A DNA stretch of 28,040 nucleotides from CAYSPU01 sp964432995 (GTDB lineage: Bacteria; Verrucomicrobiota; Verrucomicrobiia; Limisphaerales; JAHDYP01), in the NCBI GenBank assembly GCA_964432995.1, contig CAYSPU010000047.1, positions 1-28,040 of the forward strand, in the 5' to 3' direction. The translations under genes and the position numbers were made by a program. Of this stretch, positions 1-7,806 are shown in pieces (position 1 is the first letter of the stretch; each line of letters opens with the position of its first letter). Under the pieces are notes generated by a model that was not told the origin of the DNA, made no database searches, and saw only the letters and a program-made list of their open reading frames with translations.

Positions 1-51
1 CGACCTCTTGTACCCGAAACAAGCGCGCTAGCCAGGCTACGCTACGCCCCG
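1..51 (-). tRNA. tRNA-Pro(CGG), 5' portion, cut by window edge
   Basis: Read on the minus strand from position 51, the sequence folds as the 5' two thirds of a tRNA. The acceptor strand CGGGGCG (51-45) is followed by TA and a D arm of GCGT / loop / GCGC. The anticodon stem is CTTGT/ACAAG around the loop TTCGGGT, giving anticodon CGG. The C1 start with CGGGG and this D arm are typical of bacterial proline tRNAs, which read CCG here. The variable loop begins before the edge, and the T arm and 3' acceptor strand lie outside the window. The small gene at 61-330 ends only nine bases upstream, so the two may share a transcript. Confidence 0.9.
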
Positions 52-60
52 AACCGGCCG

Positions 61-330
61 CTAGCTTTGCCCACCAGCGGGCCCAAATGCAACTGCCTTT
101 TTCTTCAGCAGCTTGTGCCGATAGCGCCGACTCATGCGCGTGCAAGTGTCGATCTCCGTCTTGCCATCCGTGTTCTCCCACACCTCGTCGTAGATCGTTT
201 TCTTCGGCAACGCCTTCAGCGCCTTCTCGCTCAGCACCGTGCCGTCCTCCGTGCACACAATCTCGAAGTACCGCGGCTTGCGCAGCGGCGTGAACCGGTT
301 CGATAAGATGACCAACACTCGGCGTTTCAT
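61..330 (-). CDS. small conserved-looking hypothetical protein, 89 aa
   Basis: This is a short basic protein starting at ATG 330 and ending at TAG 63-61. The N-terminus is MKRRVLVILSNRF, and the middle has a patch KPRYFEIVCTEDGTVLSEK that suggests a small beta-rich fold. A DEVWENTDGKTE segment follows, then a strongly basic tail (RRYRHKLLKKK). No signal peptide, membrane segment or catalytic motif is visible. I have an impression of similar small proteins in other Verrucomicrobiota but cannot name a family. It lies immediately upstream of the tRNA-Pro on the same strand. The opposite strand also has open frames here, but their Ser/Pro/Arg-rich translations look like shadows. Function unknown. 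Confidence 0.6.
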   Translation of the reverse strand: MKRRVLVILSNRFTPLRKPRYFEIVCTEDGTVLSEKALKALPKKTIYDEVWENTDGKTEIDTCTRMSRRYRHKLLKKKAVAFGPAGGQS

Positions 331-404
331 GCGTTCTGACCCCGGTCCGGCGCAGCTCGCTCGTTCCCCGCTCGAGCCACAGCCACCCGGGTCGGCCGCT
401 TTGA

Positions 405-855
405 TTACTCAAACCCGGTGCCGCCTGCAAGCTCCGCCTCTCTCAGCTCGCCCAATCCAACATCGAGTTGCTGCTGCGGACCTTTCCGATTTGGATGGCC
501 ACGCTGACCGATCTTGGAGGACTGCTGCCTTTCGGGTCCGGCTTGTTCGATCTGGCGATCGTGGACGAAGCCACCCAGTGGGACATGGCGAGCGCCTTGC
601 CGGCCTTCTTCCGCGCCCGGCGCGCGGTGATCACCGGCGACCCCCGCCAACTGCGCCATCTGTCGTTCCTCTCGCGCGAACGCCAACGACTGCTCGCCGC
701 CAAGTGGCAACGCCCCGAGTCCGACCTCGAGGTCTACGTTCGGGGTTCTTTCCCCCTTTCGCGAGCAGGTGGACTTTCTGCATGCCCGACTGTTCGAACG
801 CCTCAGCCTCGAGGCCGTCGAGAAACACCGCCTCCGCGTGGCGCAAGGACCGTAA
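405..855 (+). pseudogene. remnant of a superfamily 1 (DNA2/UPF1-like) helicase
   Basis: Two pieces of an SF1 helicase lie in different frames. From 405 to about 735, one frame encodes QSNIELLLRTFPIWMATL, then LFDLAIVDEATQ (Walker B/motif II) and VITGDPRQLRHLSFLSRERQ (motif III). At about 739 the homology jumps to the next frame, which reads FGVLSPFREQVDFL, a conserved segment of the C-terminal helicase lobe, and ends at TAA 853-855. The Walker A motif, the stretch between motif III and the C-terminal lobe, and the last motifs are missing. It therefore looks like a fragment with an internal deletion and frameshift, not a working gene. Flanks 331-404 and 856-1051 contain nothing I can assign. 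Family assignment is from motifs only. Confidence 0.75.
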
Positions 856-1051
856 GACCTGCCTCGGCGCGGTTGAACGCTGGCTCGGCGAACAACCCGA
901 GGGCGATGCTTGACGGGCACGCGGGTGCAGAGCGATTCTCGGTTTGTTGAGGCGCTGCGCGTTCTCAACGCGAGGGTCCGCCGGCACGCGCCGTCGGAGG
1001 AGAACCCGGGTGGTCGGGCCGCCATCCCGAGTGCTGAGCCACATTCGTCAC

Positions 1052-3274
1052 ATGCGTCTTGTCATCATCTCCAACCGGCTGCCCTTCACGGTCTCTCTAA
1101 AAGAAGGTCGGCCGCGGTTCCGGGTCAGCTCCGGCGGACTCACCAGCGGATTGTGGAGCCACCTGGAGGGCGGCGCGAGGGGGGCCAACGAGCCGCGGGA
1201 TTTCCTCTGGGTCGGATGGCCGGGCGCTAGCATTCCGGAAGAGCACCGAGCGGCGGTGCGGGAGCACGGACAGGCCGAGTTCAAGGCCGCCCCGGTGTTT
1301 CTGACCGACGAAAGCATGGACCGGTACTATCACGGTTTCTGCAACAAGACGGTCTGGCCGTTGTTCCACTACTTCCCCTATCTGACGCGCTACGAAGAGG
1401 ATTATTGGGAGGAGTACCGGGAAGCCAATCGCACCTTTGCGGAGGCGGTGTCCGCCCTGCTGCGACCAGACGACGTGTGCTGGGTTCACGACTACCAGCT
1501 CATGCTCCTCCCCCGGATGATCCGCGAACGGTTCCCCGACCTGCCCATTGGCTTCTTCCTCCACATTCCGTTCCCTTCCTTCGAGGTATTTCGACAACTG
1601 CCGGTGGCCTGGCGCACCGAGATCGTGGAAGGCTTGCTGGGCGCAAGCCTGATTGGCTTTCACACCCACGACTACACCCGGCATTTCCTGGGGTGCGTGC
1701 TGCGCACCTCCGGCTATGAACACCAACTCGGCCAGCTCACGCTCCACGACCGCGTCGTCAAGGTGGACACTTTCCCCATGGGGGTCGAGTTCGACAAGTT
1801 CGCCCGGGCCGCCAGCTCGCCCGAAATCGGAAAGCGCGTCGAAGAACTGCGCGAGAAGTGTGCGGGGAAGAAAGTCATCTTCTCGGTGGATCGGCTGGAC
1901 TACACGAAAGGTCTGATCAACCGGCTCCACGGCTACGAACTCTTCCTCAAACGCAACCCCCGCTGGCGCGGCAAGGTGGTCTTTGTCCTCTCGGTTGCCC
2001 CTTCACGGGTTGGCGTCGAGACTTACCAGGCCATGAAGTCGGAAATCGAACAGACCGTCGGACGCATTGGAGGCGCTTACGGCACTGTGCACTGGACCCC
2101 GCTGATCTACCAGTACCGGAACCTCTCCTTCGACGAGATTGTGGCCATGTACCGGCTCTGCGATGTCGCGCTCATCACCCCGCTTCGCGACGGCATGAAT
2201 CTGGTCGCCAAGGAATTCCTCGCCTCACGTCCGGATCAATCCGGCGTCCTCATTCTGAGCGAGATGGCCGGGGCGGCCAAGGAACTTGGCGAGGCCATTA
2301 TCATCAGCCCCTTCCACCGGGGCGAGATCGCCTCCGCCATCGAGCAGGCGCTGGCCCTCCCCCCCGAGGAAGTGGTCAAACGCAACCAGATCCTGCAGGA
2401 GCGTCTCCGGCGCTACGACGTGAACCGCTGGGCGACCGAGTTCATCGAAGCCCTGCTCGCAACGCAGCAAGTTGAGGCGGCTTGCCGGGCCCGCGTCCTG
2501 ACCGGGAAGGCCCACACCGCGATGGTCCACCAATACCAGGCCGCCAACCATCGCGCCCTGCTGCTGGACTATGACGGAACCCTGGTCCCCTTTGCCAGCC
2601 ATCCGCACCTCGCCCGTCCGGACGCCGAGTTGCTGGCCCTGCTCTCCTCCCTGGGAAGCGCTCCCGGCAACGAAGTGGCCATCATCAGCGGAAGACCGCG
2701 CAAAGACCTCGAGACGTGGTTCGGAGAACTGCCGCTGGCGCTCGTGGCGGAACATGGCGTTTGGCTGCGACCCCGGGGTGCCGACTGGCGCATGTTGCGA
2801 ACCTTGTCCACGAACTGGAAGACACAGGTGCGCCCCATTCTCCAGCTCCATGTCGATCGTTTGCCGGGGGCGTTGCTCGAGGAAAAGGAGTTCTCGCTCG
2901 CCTGGCACTACCGGCGCGCCGATCCCGAGCAGGCGCCGGTGCGCGCCAAGGAACTGCTGGATGATCTGGCCGACTACACGCGGAACATCGATGTCCAGGT
3001 GCTGGAAGGGAACAAGGTCATCGAGGTGCGCAACACCGGCATCACCAAAGGATCCGCCGCCCTGGAATGGCTCCGCCACCACCCCGCCGAATTCATCCTG
3101 GCTGTCGGCGACGACTGGACCGACGAAGACCTGTTCCAGGCGCTGCCGCCCGAGGCCTACTCCGTGCGCGTCGGCCTCGCGCGCACCGCCGCCCGCTACC
3201 ACCTCAATAGCCACACCGCCGTCCGCCGCCTCCTGAACGAGATGAAAGCCGCCACCACACCCCTTCACCCTTGA
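1052..3274 (+). CDS. otsAB: bifunctional trehalose-6-phosphate synthase / trehalose-phosphatase
   Basis: A 740-residue fusion makes trehalose from UDP-glucose and glucose-6-phosphate and then dephosphorylates it in the cytoplasm. Residues about 1-470 are a GT20 (OtsA) domain: SNRLPF with Arg9, SSGGL, WVGWPG, VHDYQLMLLP, FFLHIPFPS, GFHTHDYTRHFL, SVDRLDYTKGL and DGMNLVAKEF. Residues about 500-735 are a HAD phosphatase (OtsB): LLLDYDGTLVPF with Asp506/Asp508, ISGRPRKDLE, AEHGVWLR, EGNKVIEVR and GDDWTDEDLF. I chose ATG 1052 because MRLVIISNRLPF matches the family start; the upstream in-frame extension to 944 is Arg-rich and unlike it. No Shine-Dalgarno sequence is evident. It heads a plus-strand cluster and is separated from the next gene by 12 bases. 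Trehalose synthesis fits an osmoprotection role. Confidence 0.96.
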   Translation: MRLVIISNRLPFTVSLKEGRPRFRVSSGGLTSGLWSHLEGGARGANEPRDFLWVGWPGASIPEEHRAAVREHGQAEFKAAPVFLTDESMDRYYHGFCNKTVWPLFHYFPYLTRYEEDYWEEYREANRTFAEAVSALLRPDDVCWVHDYQLMLLPRMIRERFPDLPIGFFLHIPFPSFEVFRQLPVAWRTEIVEGLLGASLIGFHTHDYTRHFLGCVLRTSGYEHQLGQLTLHDRVVKVDTFPMGVEFDKFARAASSPEIGKRVEELREKCAGKKVIFSVDRLDYTKGLINRLHGYELFLKRNPRWRGKVVFVLSVAPSRVGVETYQAMKSEIEQTVGRIGGAYGTVHWTPLIYQYRNLSFDEIVAMYRLCDVALITPLRDGMNLVAKEFLASRPDQSGVLILSEMAGAAKELGEAIIISPFHRGEIASAIEQALALPPEEVVKRNQILQERLRRYDVNRWATEFIEALLATQQVEAACRARVLTGKAHTAMVHQYQAANHRALLLDYDGTLVPFASHPHLARPDAELLALLSSLGSAPGNEVAIISGRPRKDLETWFGELPLALVAEHGVWLRPRGADWRMLRTLSTNWKTQVRPILQLHVDRLPGALLEEKEFSLAWHYRRADPEQAPVRAKELLDDLADYTRNIDVQVLEGNKVIEVRNTGITKGSAALEWLRHHPAEFILAVGDDWTDEDLFQALPPEAYSVRVGLARTAARYHLNSHTAVRRLLNEMKAATTPLHP

Positions 3275-3286
3275 GCAGGCTCATCC

Positions 3287-6200
3287 ATGCAATCCAACCA
3301 CCGCCTCGGTCTGGACCGCGACCCCTTCTGGTACAAGACCGGGGTCATCTACGAACTCCACGTCCGCGCCTTCTACGACAGCGACGGCAACGGCGCCGGC
3401 GACTTCCGCGGGTTGACCCAGAAGCTCGACTACCTGAAGGACCTTGGCGTCACCGCCCTCTGGCTCCTCCCGTTCTATCCCTCCCCGTTGCGCGATGACG
3501 GCTACGATATCGCCGACTACTACGGGGTCCACCCGTACTACGGGACGTTGGCCGACTTCAAGGTCTTCCTGCGCGAGGCGCATCGCCGCGGGTTGCGGGT
3601 GATCACCGAGCTGGTGATGAATCACACCTCGGACCAGCACCCGTGGTTCCAGCGCGCGCGCCGGGCCAAGCCGGGCAGCCGCTGGCGCAACTTCTACGTC
3701 TGGAGCGACACCACCGACCGCTACCGGGACGCCCGGATCATCTTCAAAGACGTCGAGGTCTCCAATTGGGCGTGGGACCGCCAGGCCCAGGCCTACTACT
3801 GGCATCGCTTCTTCTCCCATCAGCCCGACCTCAACTACGACAACCCGGAGGTCTTCGAGGAGATGATCCGCGTCCTGGATTTCTGGCTGGACCTCGGCGT
3901 CGACGGCCTTCGGTTGGACGCCGTCCCCTACCTCTTCGAACGCGAAGGAACCGGCTGCGAGAACCTCCCCGAGACCCACGAGGCCCTGCGGACACTGCGC
4001 GCCCACGTGGACCAGAAGTACGGCGATCGCATGCTGCTGGCGGAGGCCAACCAGTGGCCCGAAGACGCCGTCGCCTACTTCGGCCGGGGCCAAGGCGACG
4101 AATGCCACATGGCCTTCCACTTCCCGCTCATGCCCCGCCTGTTTATGGCCCTCCGCATGGAGGACCGCACCCCCATCGTCGATATCCTCGAGCAGACCCC
4201 GCCCATTCCCGAAACCGCCCAGTGGGCCCTCTTCCTCCGCAACCACGACGAGCTGACCCTCGAAATGGTGACCGACGAGGAGCGCGACTACATGTACCGC
4301 ATGTACGCCCATGTCCACCAAGCCCGGCTGAACCTCGGCATCCGACGCCGCCTCGCCCCCCTCCTGGGTAACGATCGCAAACGCGTCGAGCTCCTCAACG
4401 CCCTCCTGTTCTCCCTCCCCGGCACCCCCGCCCTCTACTACGGCGACGAAATCGGCATGGGCGACAACATCTTCCTGGGCGATCGCGACGGGGTGCGCAC
4501 CCCCATGCAGTGGAGTTCCGACAAGAACGCCGGCTTCTCCCGCGCCAACCCGCAGGCGCTGTATCTGCCCATCATCTACGACCCGGAATACCACTATGAG
4601 GCGGTGAACGTGGAGGGGCACCTGGCCAACCCGCATTCTCTCCTCTGGTGGATGCGCCGCTTGCTGGCCCTGCGCAAACGCTGGCGCGCCCTCGGCGAGG
4701 GCCGATGCGAATTCCTCCAGCCCGAGAACCGCACCATTCTCAGCTACCTGCTCCGCGACGAAAACGAGACCCTCCTCGTCGTCGCCAACCTCTCCCGTTT
4801 CGTCCAACCCGTAGAACTCGACCTGTCCGCCTTCCGCAAGTACGTCCCCATCGAGTTGTTTGGCCGGACCGAGTTCCCCGTGATCTCCGACAAGCCCTAC
4901 GGACTGACCCTCGGTCCCCATACCTTCTACTGGTTCTCGCTCGAACCGAAGATGATACGCCCGGAGGCCCTTGCTCGAACCGGCGCCCCGCGCCGGGTCC
5001 AGACGCTGACCGGCGAATGGCCCGCAGTCGTACTGGGAAAAGCCCGGACCGCCCTCGAAACCGTCCTGCCGGATTACCTGCAGGCCCAGCACTGGTTCCT
5101 CGGGAGGGAGGGATCGCTGAAACAGGCGAGCATCCGGGAGGTCCTGCCCATCCCCACCGGCGACCGTCCCGAGGGATTCCTCCTCCTGGTGCAAGCGGAC
5201 TACGTCAACCGCGACCCGGCAGTCTACTCGCTCCCGGTGGCGTTCGTCCAAGACGCGGAAGCGGACCGCTTGCTCCGTGATTCTCCCCACCTCGTGCTCG
5301 CTCGCCTCATCGGCCCGGGGGGGACCGGCGGCGTTCTCTGCGACGCGCTGGCGTGGCCCGCTTTCAGTCAGGCCTTGCTCGAAACGGCCCTCAGCCGCCG
5401 CCACGGCAAAGGCGCTCCCGGGAGACTCACCGGCGCTCCCACCCCCGCCCTCCGCCGCCTCCTGAAGGAAGCCGAACCCTTGCCTCCAGCCACCGGGACG
5501 GAGCACGAGAATTCGCTGGTCTTCTTCGGAGAGAAACTCGTGTTGAAGCTCTGCCGCCGCCTGGAGGCCGGGGTCAACCCCGACCTCGAGATCAGCCGGT
5601 TCCTGCTGGAGAAAGGATACCCGCATGTGCCTCCGCTGGCCGGCTCACTGGAGTACTCCGGCGCCGACGGCGGCCCCTTCTGCCTCGCGCTCGTCCAAGG
5701 TTACATCCCCAACGCCAAAAACGTCTGGACGGAAACCCTGGATGCCCTCGGACGCTACTATGACCGCGTGGGCACGCTGAACGCCAAAGGCGAGACGCCT
5801 CCGACGGCCTGCGGTGATTTGCTGCGCGGCTGCGCCCAGACTCCGTCGACCGAAGTGCAGCAGCTCATTGGCACCTACCTCGAATACGCCCGCCGCTTCG
5901 GCGAGCGGACTGCTGCTCTGCACCTGACCCTGGCGTCGGACTCCGAAAACCCCGAGTTCGCCCCTGAGCCGTTCACCCCGCATTACGTGCGCGGCCTGTT
6001 CCAGTCCATGCGCAACCTGGCGACGCACAACCTCCGCCGGTTGCGGCGGAATCTCAAGACGGTGCCCGCCGAGACGGCGCCCCTCGCCGAACACATCCTC
6101 ACGCTCGAGGGCGAGATTCTCCAACGCTACCGCCGGCTGACCGAACTCCGGATCCACGCCCGGCGCATCCGGATTCACGGGGACTACCACCTGCGCCAGA

Positions 6201-6625
6201 TCCTCTGGACGGGAAAGGACTTCGTCATCCTCAACCTCGAGGGGGAAACAACAGCGTCCCTGAGCGAACGGCGCATCAAGCGCTCGCCGCTGCGCGACGT
6301 GGCGGGGATGATCCGTTCGTTCCATGGCGCCGCCGAGGCGGGTCTGGTGCGACACGTCGAACGCGGCAGTCTGCCTCCGGAGAACCTGGCCCGCTTCGAG
6401 CCGTGGGCGCGGTTCTGGCAGCACGCCGTCGGCACCGCCTTCCTGCGAGCGTATCTCCAGGCCCTCGAACCCTCCGATCTGCTCCCCCGGACGCCGGACG
6501 AACTCCACGCGCTGCTGCAGGCCTACCTTCTGCACCACGCCCTGCAGGAACTCGGCCGCGAACTGATCCACCGCCCCGCGTGGCTGCGGGTTCCGCTGAA
6601 GGGCATCCTGCAACTCCTGGCATGA
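3287..6625 (+). CDS. treS: trehalose synthase (maltose glucosyltransferase) fused to maltokinase
   Basis: This 1112-residue fusion has a GH13_16 trehalose synthase domain (about 1-550), which interconverts maltose and trehalose, and a C-terminal Mak/Pep2 maltokinase-like region (about 570-1112) that would phosphorylate maltose. TreS signatures are HVRAFYDSDGNGAGDF, DDGYDIADYYGV, VMNHTSD, GLRLDAVPY (nucleophile Asp211), LLAEANQWPED (acid/base Glu253) and LRNHDELTLE (Asp321). The kinase half keeps IHGDYHLRQ (Asp966) and ERRIKRSPLRDVAGMIRSFH. The expected IDFEGE motif reads ILNLEGE, with Asn983 in place of the metal-binding Asp, so kinase activity is uncertain. No GlgE maltosyltransferase, the usual user of maltose-1-phosphate, is in the window. 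The stop overlaps the next start (ATGA). Confidence 0.94.
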   Translation: MQSNHRLGLDRDPFWYKTGVIYELHVRAFYDSDGNGAGDFRGLTQKLDYLKDLGVTALWLLPFYPSPLRDDGYDIADYYGVHPYYGTLADFKVFLREAHRRGLRVITELVMNHTSDQHPWFQRARRAKPGSRWRNFYVWSDTTDRYRDARIIFKDVEVSNWAWDRQAQAYYWHRFFSHQPDLNYDNPEVFEEMIRVLDFWLDLGVDGLRLDAVPYLFEREGTGCENLPETHEALRTLRAHVDQKYGDRMLLAEANQWPEDAVAYFGRGQGDECHMAFHFPLMPRLFMALRMEDRTPIVDILEQTPPIPETAQWALFLRNHDELTLEMVTDEERDYMYRMYAHVHQARLNLGIRRRLAPLLGNDRKRVELLNALLFSLPGTPALYYGDEIGMGDNIFLGDRDGVRTPMQWSSDKNAGFSRANPQALYLPIIYDPEYHYEAVNVEGHLANPHSLLWWMRRLLALRKRWRALGEGRCEFLQPENRTILSYLLRDENETLLVVANLSRFVQPVELDLSAFRKYVPIELFGRTEFPVISDKPYGLTLGPHTFYWFSLEPKMIRPEALARTGAPRRVQTLTGEWPAVVLGKARTALETVLPDYLQAQHWFLGREGSLKQASIREVLPIPTGDRPEGFLLLVQADYVNRDPAVYSLPVAFVQDAEADRLLRDSPHLVLARLIGPGGTGGVLCDALAWPAFSQALLETALSRRHGKGAPGRLTGAPTPALRRLLKEAEPLPPATGTEHENSLVFFGEKLVLKLCRRLEAGVNPDLEISRFLLEKGYPHVPPLAGSLEYSGADGGPFCLALVQGYIPNAKNVWTETLDALGRYYDRVGTLNAKGETPPTACGDLLRGCAQTPSTEVQQLIGTYLEYARRFGERTAALHLTLASDSENPEFAPEPFTPHYVRGLFQSMRNLATHNLRRLRRNLKTVPAETAPLAEHILTLEGEILQRYRRLTELRIHARRIRIHGDYHLRQILWTGKDFVILNLEGETTASLSERRIKRSPLRDVAGMIRSFHGAAEAGLVRHVERGSLPPENLARFEPWARFWQHAVGTAFLRAYLQALEPSDLLPRTPDELHALLQAYLLHHALQELGRELIHRPAWLRVPLKGILQLLA

Positions 6626-7806
6626 GCAACATCGAGATCATCATCGTCCTGCTGCTGCTGTTCATGGCGGTGCCGGACATCTGCCGGCGCCTGGACCGGC
6701 CGGCGTTGGGCTACGCCATCTTCGTCCTGTTCGGTCTGCTGCTGTGGCCCTTTGCCGATTCCGAGGTGGCGGCGATGATCCGCGGCGCGGGAAACGTGGG
6801 CTTCCTCCTGCTGCTCTTCGAGGTCGGCCTCGAAATCGAGCTGCCCCAGTGGCGGGCGTTCCGTCGAGCCCTGCGTCTGGCGCTGCCGTGGGCCCTCCTG
6901 CAGTACCCCCTCATCCTCATGATCGCCCACCTGGCGGAGCTGAGCCTGTGGGAATCGCTGCTGGCCGCCGCCGCGCTCACCGGCTGCTCGGTGGGAATGT
7001 CCCACCTCGCCTGGAAACACCACCCCTCCCTCGCGGAAGAAGAGCGCCCTGCCGTCTTGCGGGTGATGATCGCGCTCGAAACCCTCGCCATCGTCGGCCT
7101 GGCCGTGGGAGGCTTCGCCCTCGAGGAAGGAGTGCACTGGAGCATCCTGGTGCGGTTGGTGGGCATCGCCACCGTGATCCTCCTCGTGGCCGGGTTCGCC
7201 CGCCACGTGATGCGCGTCTTCCATCTCATTCTCCAGCGCGCCACCCACTGGCGGACCCACCTCCTCGTCCTGCTCGTCCTGGCCGTCTGCGCCCTGGGCG
7301 AACGGTTGGGCCGCTCCGGACCGAAAACCACCNNNNNNNNNNCCTTCTTCCTCGGTCTCTTCATGAGCCGGGTCGAGCATGACGGCAAGGGACTCGAAGA
7401 GTTCATGGACCCGGTGAGCCGGCGCTTTCTCATCCCGCTCTTCTTCGTCTCCCTCGGGATGAGTATCCAGTGGCCCATGCTCATGTCCTGGACCGCGCTC
7501 CTGGCCGTCGGCGCCGCCGGCCTCCTCATTGGATTCCGGCACGTGCTCGCCACCCGATGGTTCCAACTCGGAAGCGACCGTGACCTGTTCCTGCTCCTCT
7601 GCCCCAACCTCACCGTCGTCGCCCTGGCCGCCTCGGTGTTGATCGGTCCGACGCGCAGCGCACCCTCGGCCACCTGGCTCCTGCTGACCGGCCTGTTCAT
7701 TACGGTCGCCGCAGTGTTCCTCCTGCCCCCCGGCACCCGACCGGAGAAAGCAGAACCGCGCGATGCCCAACCACGGATCGCGAACGGCAAGGAGGCCGTG
7801 GCATGA
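6622..7806 (+). CDS. KefB/CPA2-like cation:proton antiporter, membrane domain, interrupted by assembly gap
   Basis: This is a hydrophobic protein of about 394 residues with roughly 11-13 predicted membrane helices and no C-terminal RCK nucleotide-binding domain. It starts MSNIEIIIVLLLLF and contains NVGFLLLLFEVGLEIEL, a typical TM segment of the monovalent cation:proton antiporter-2 family. It continues with LGLFMSRVEHDGKGLEEFMDPVSRRFLIPLFFVSLGM after the gap. The 10 Ns at 7333-7342 fall between GERLGRSGPKTT and FFLGLF; the frame is the same on both sides, but the true number of missing bases is unknown. The start overlaps the upstream stop and the stop overlaps the next start, both as ATGA, implying coupled translation. 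Likely job: K+ or Na+ exchange for H+; ion specificity cannot be read from the sequence. Confidence 0.87.
   Translation: MSNIEIIIVLLLLFMAVPDICRRLDRPALGYAIFVLFGLLLWPFADSEVAAMIRGAGNVGFLLLLFEVGLEIELPQWRAFRRALRLALPWALLQYPLILMIAHLAELSLWESLLAAAALTGCSVGMSHLAWKHHPSLAEEERPAVLRVMIALETLAIVGLAVGGFALEEGVHWSILVRLVGIATVILLVAGFARHVMRVFHLILQRATHWRTHLLVLLVLAVCALGERLGRSGPKTTXXXXFFLGLFMSRVEHDGKGLEEFMDPVSRRFLIPLFFVSLGMSIQWPMLMSWTALLAVGAAGLLIGFRHVLATRWFQLGSDRDLFLLLCPNLTVVALAASVLIGPTRSAPSATWLLLTGLFITVAAVFLLPPGTRPEKAEPRDAQPRIANGKEAVA
7333..7342. other. assembly gap (10 Ns)
   Basis: Ten consecutive unknown bases lie inside the antiporter gene. The downstream flank reads FFLGLFMSR, as expected for the family after a conserved small-residue turn. 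The seven residues just before the gap (RSGPKTT) do not resemble the hydrophobic helix expected there, so the left contig end may also contain a few wrong bases. Confidence 0.98.

Noticed and set aside
944..1051. Upstream extension of the OtsAB reading frame
   Set aside because: The extra 36 residues are Arg-rich and unlike the family. ATG 1052 gives the standard MRLVIISNRLPF start.
3281..5626. Long minus-strand open frame opposite the trehalose synthase gene
   Set aside because: It is antisense to an unmistakable GH13 enzyme. Its Val/Glu/Gly-rich translation shows no family motif and mirrors the codon pattern of the real gene.
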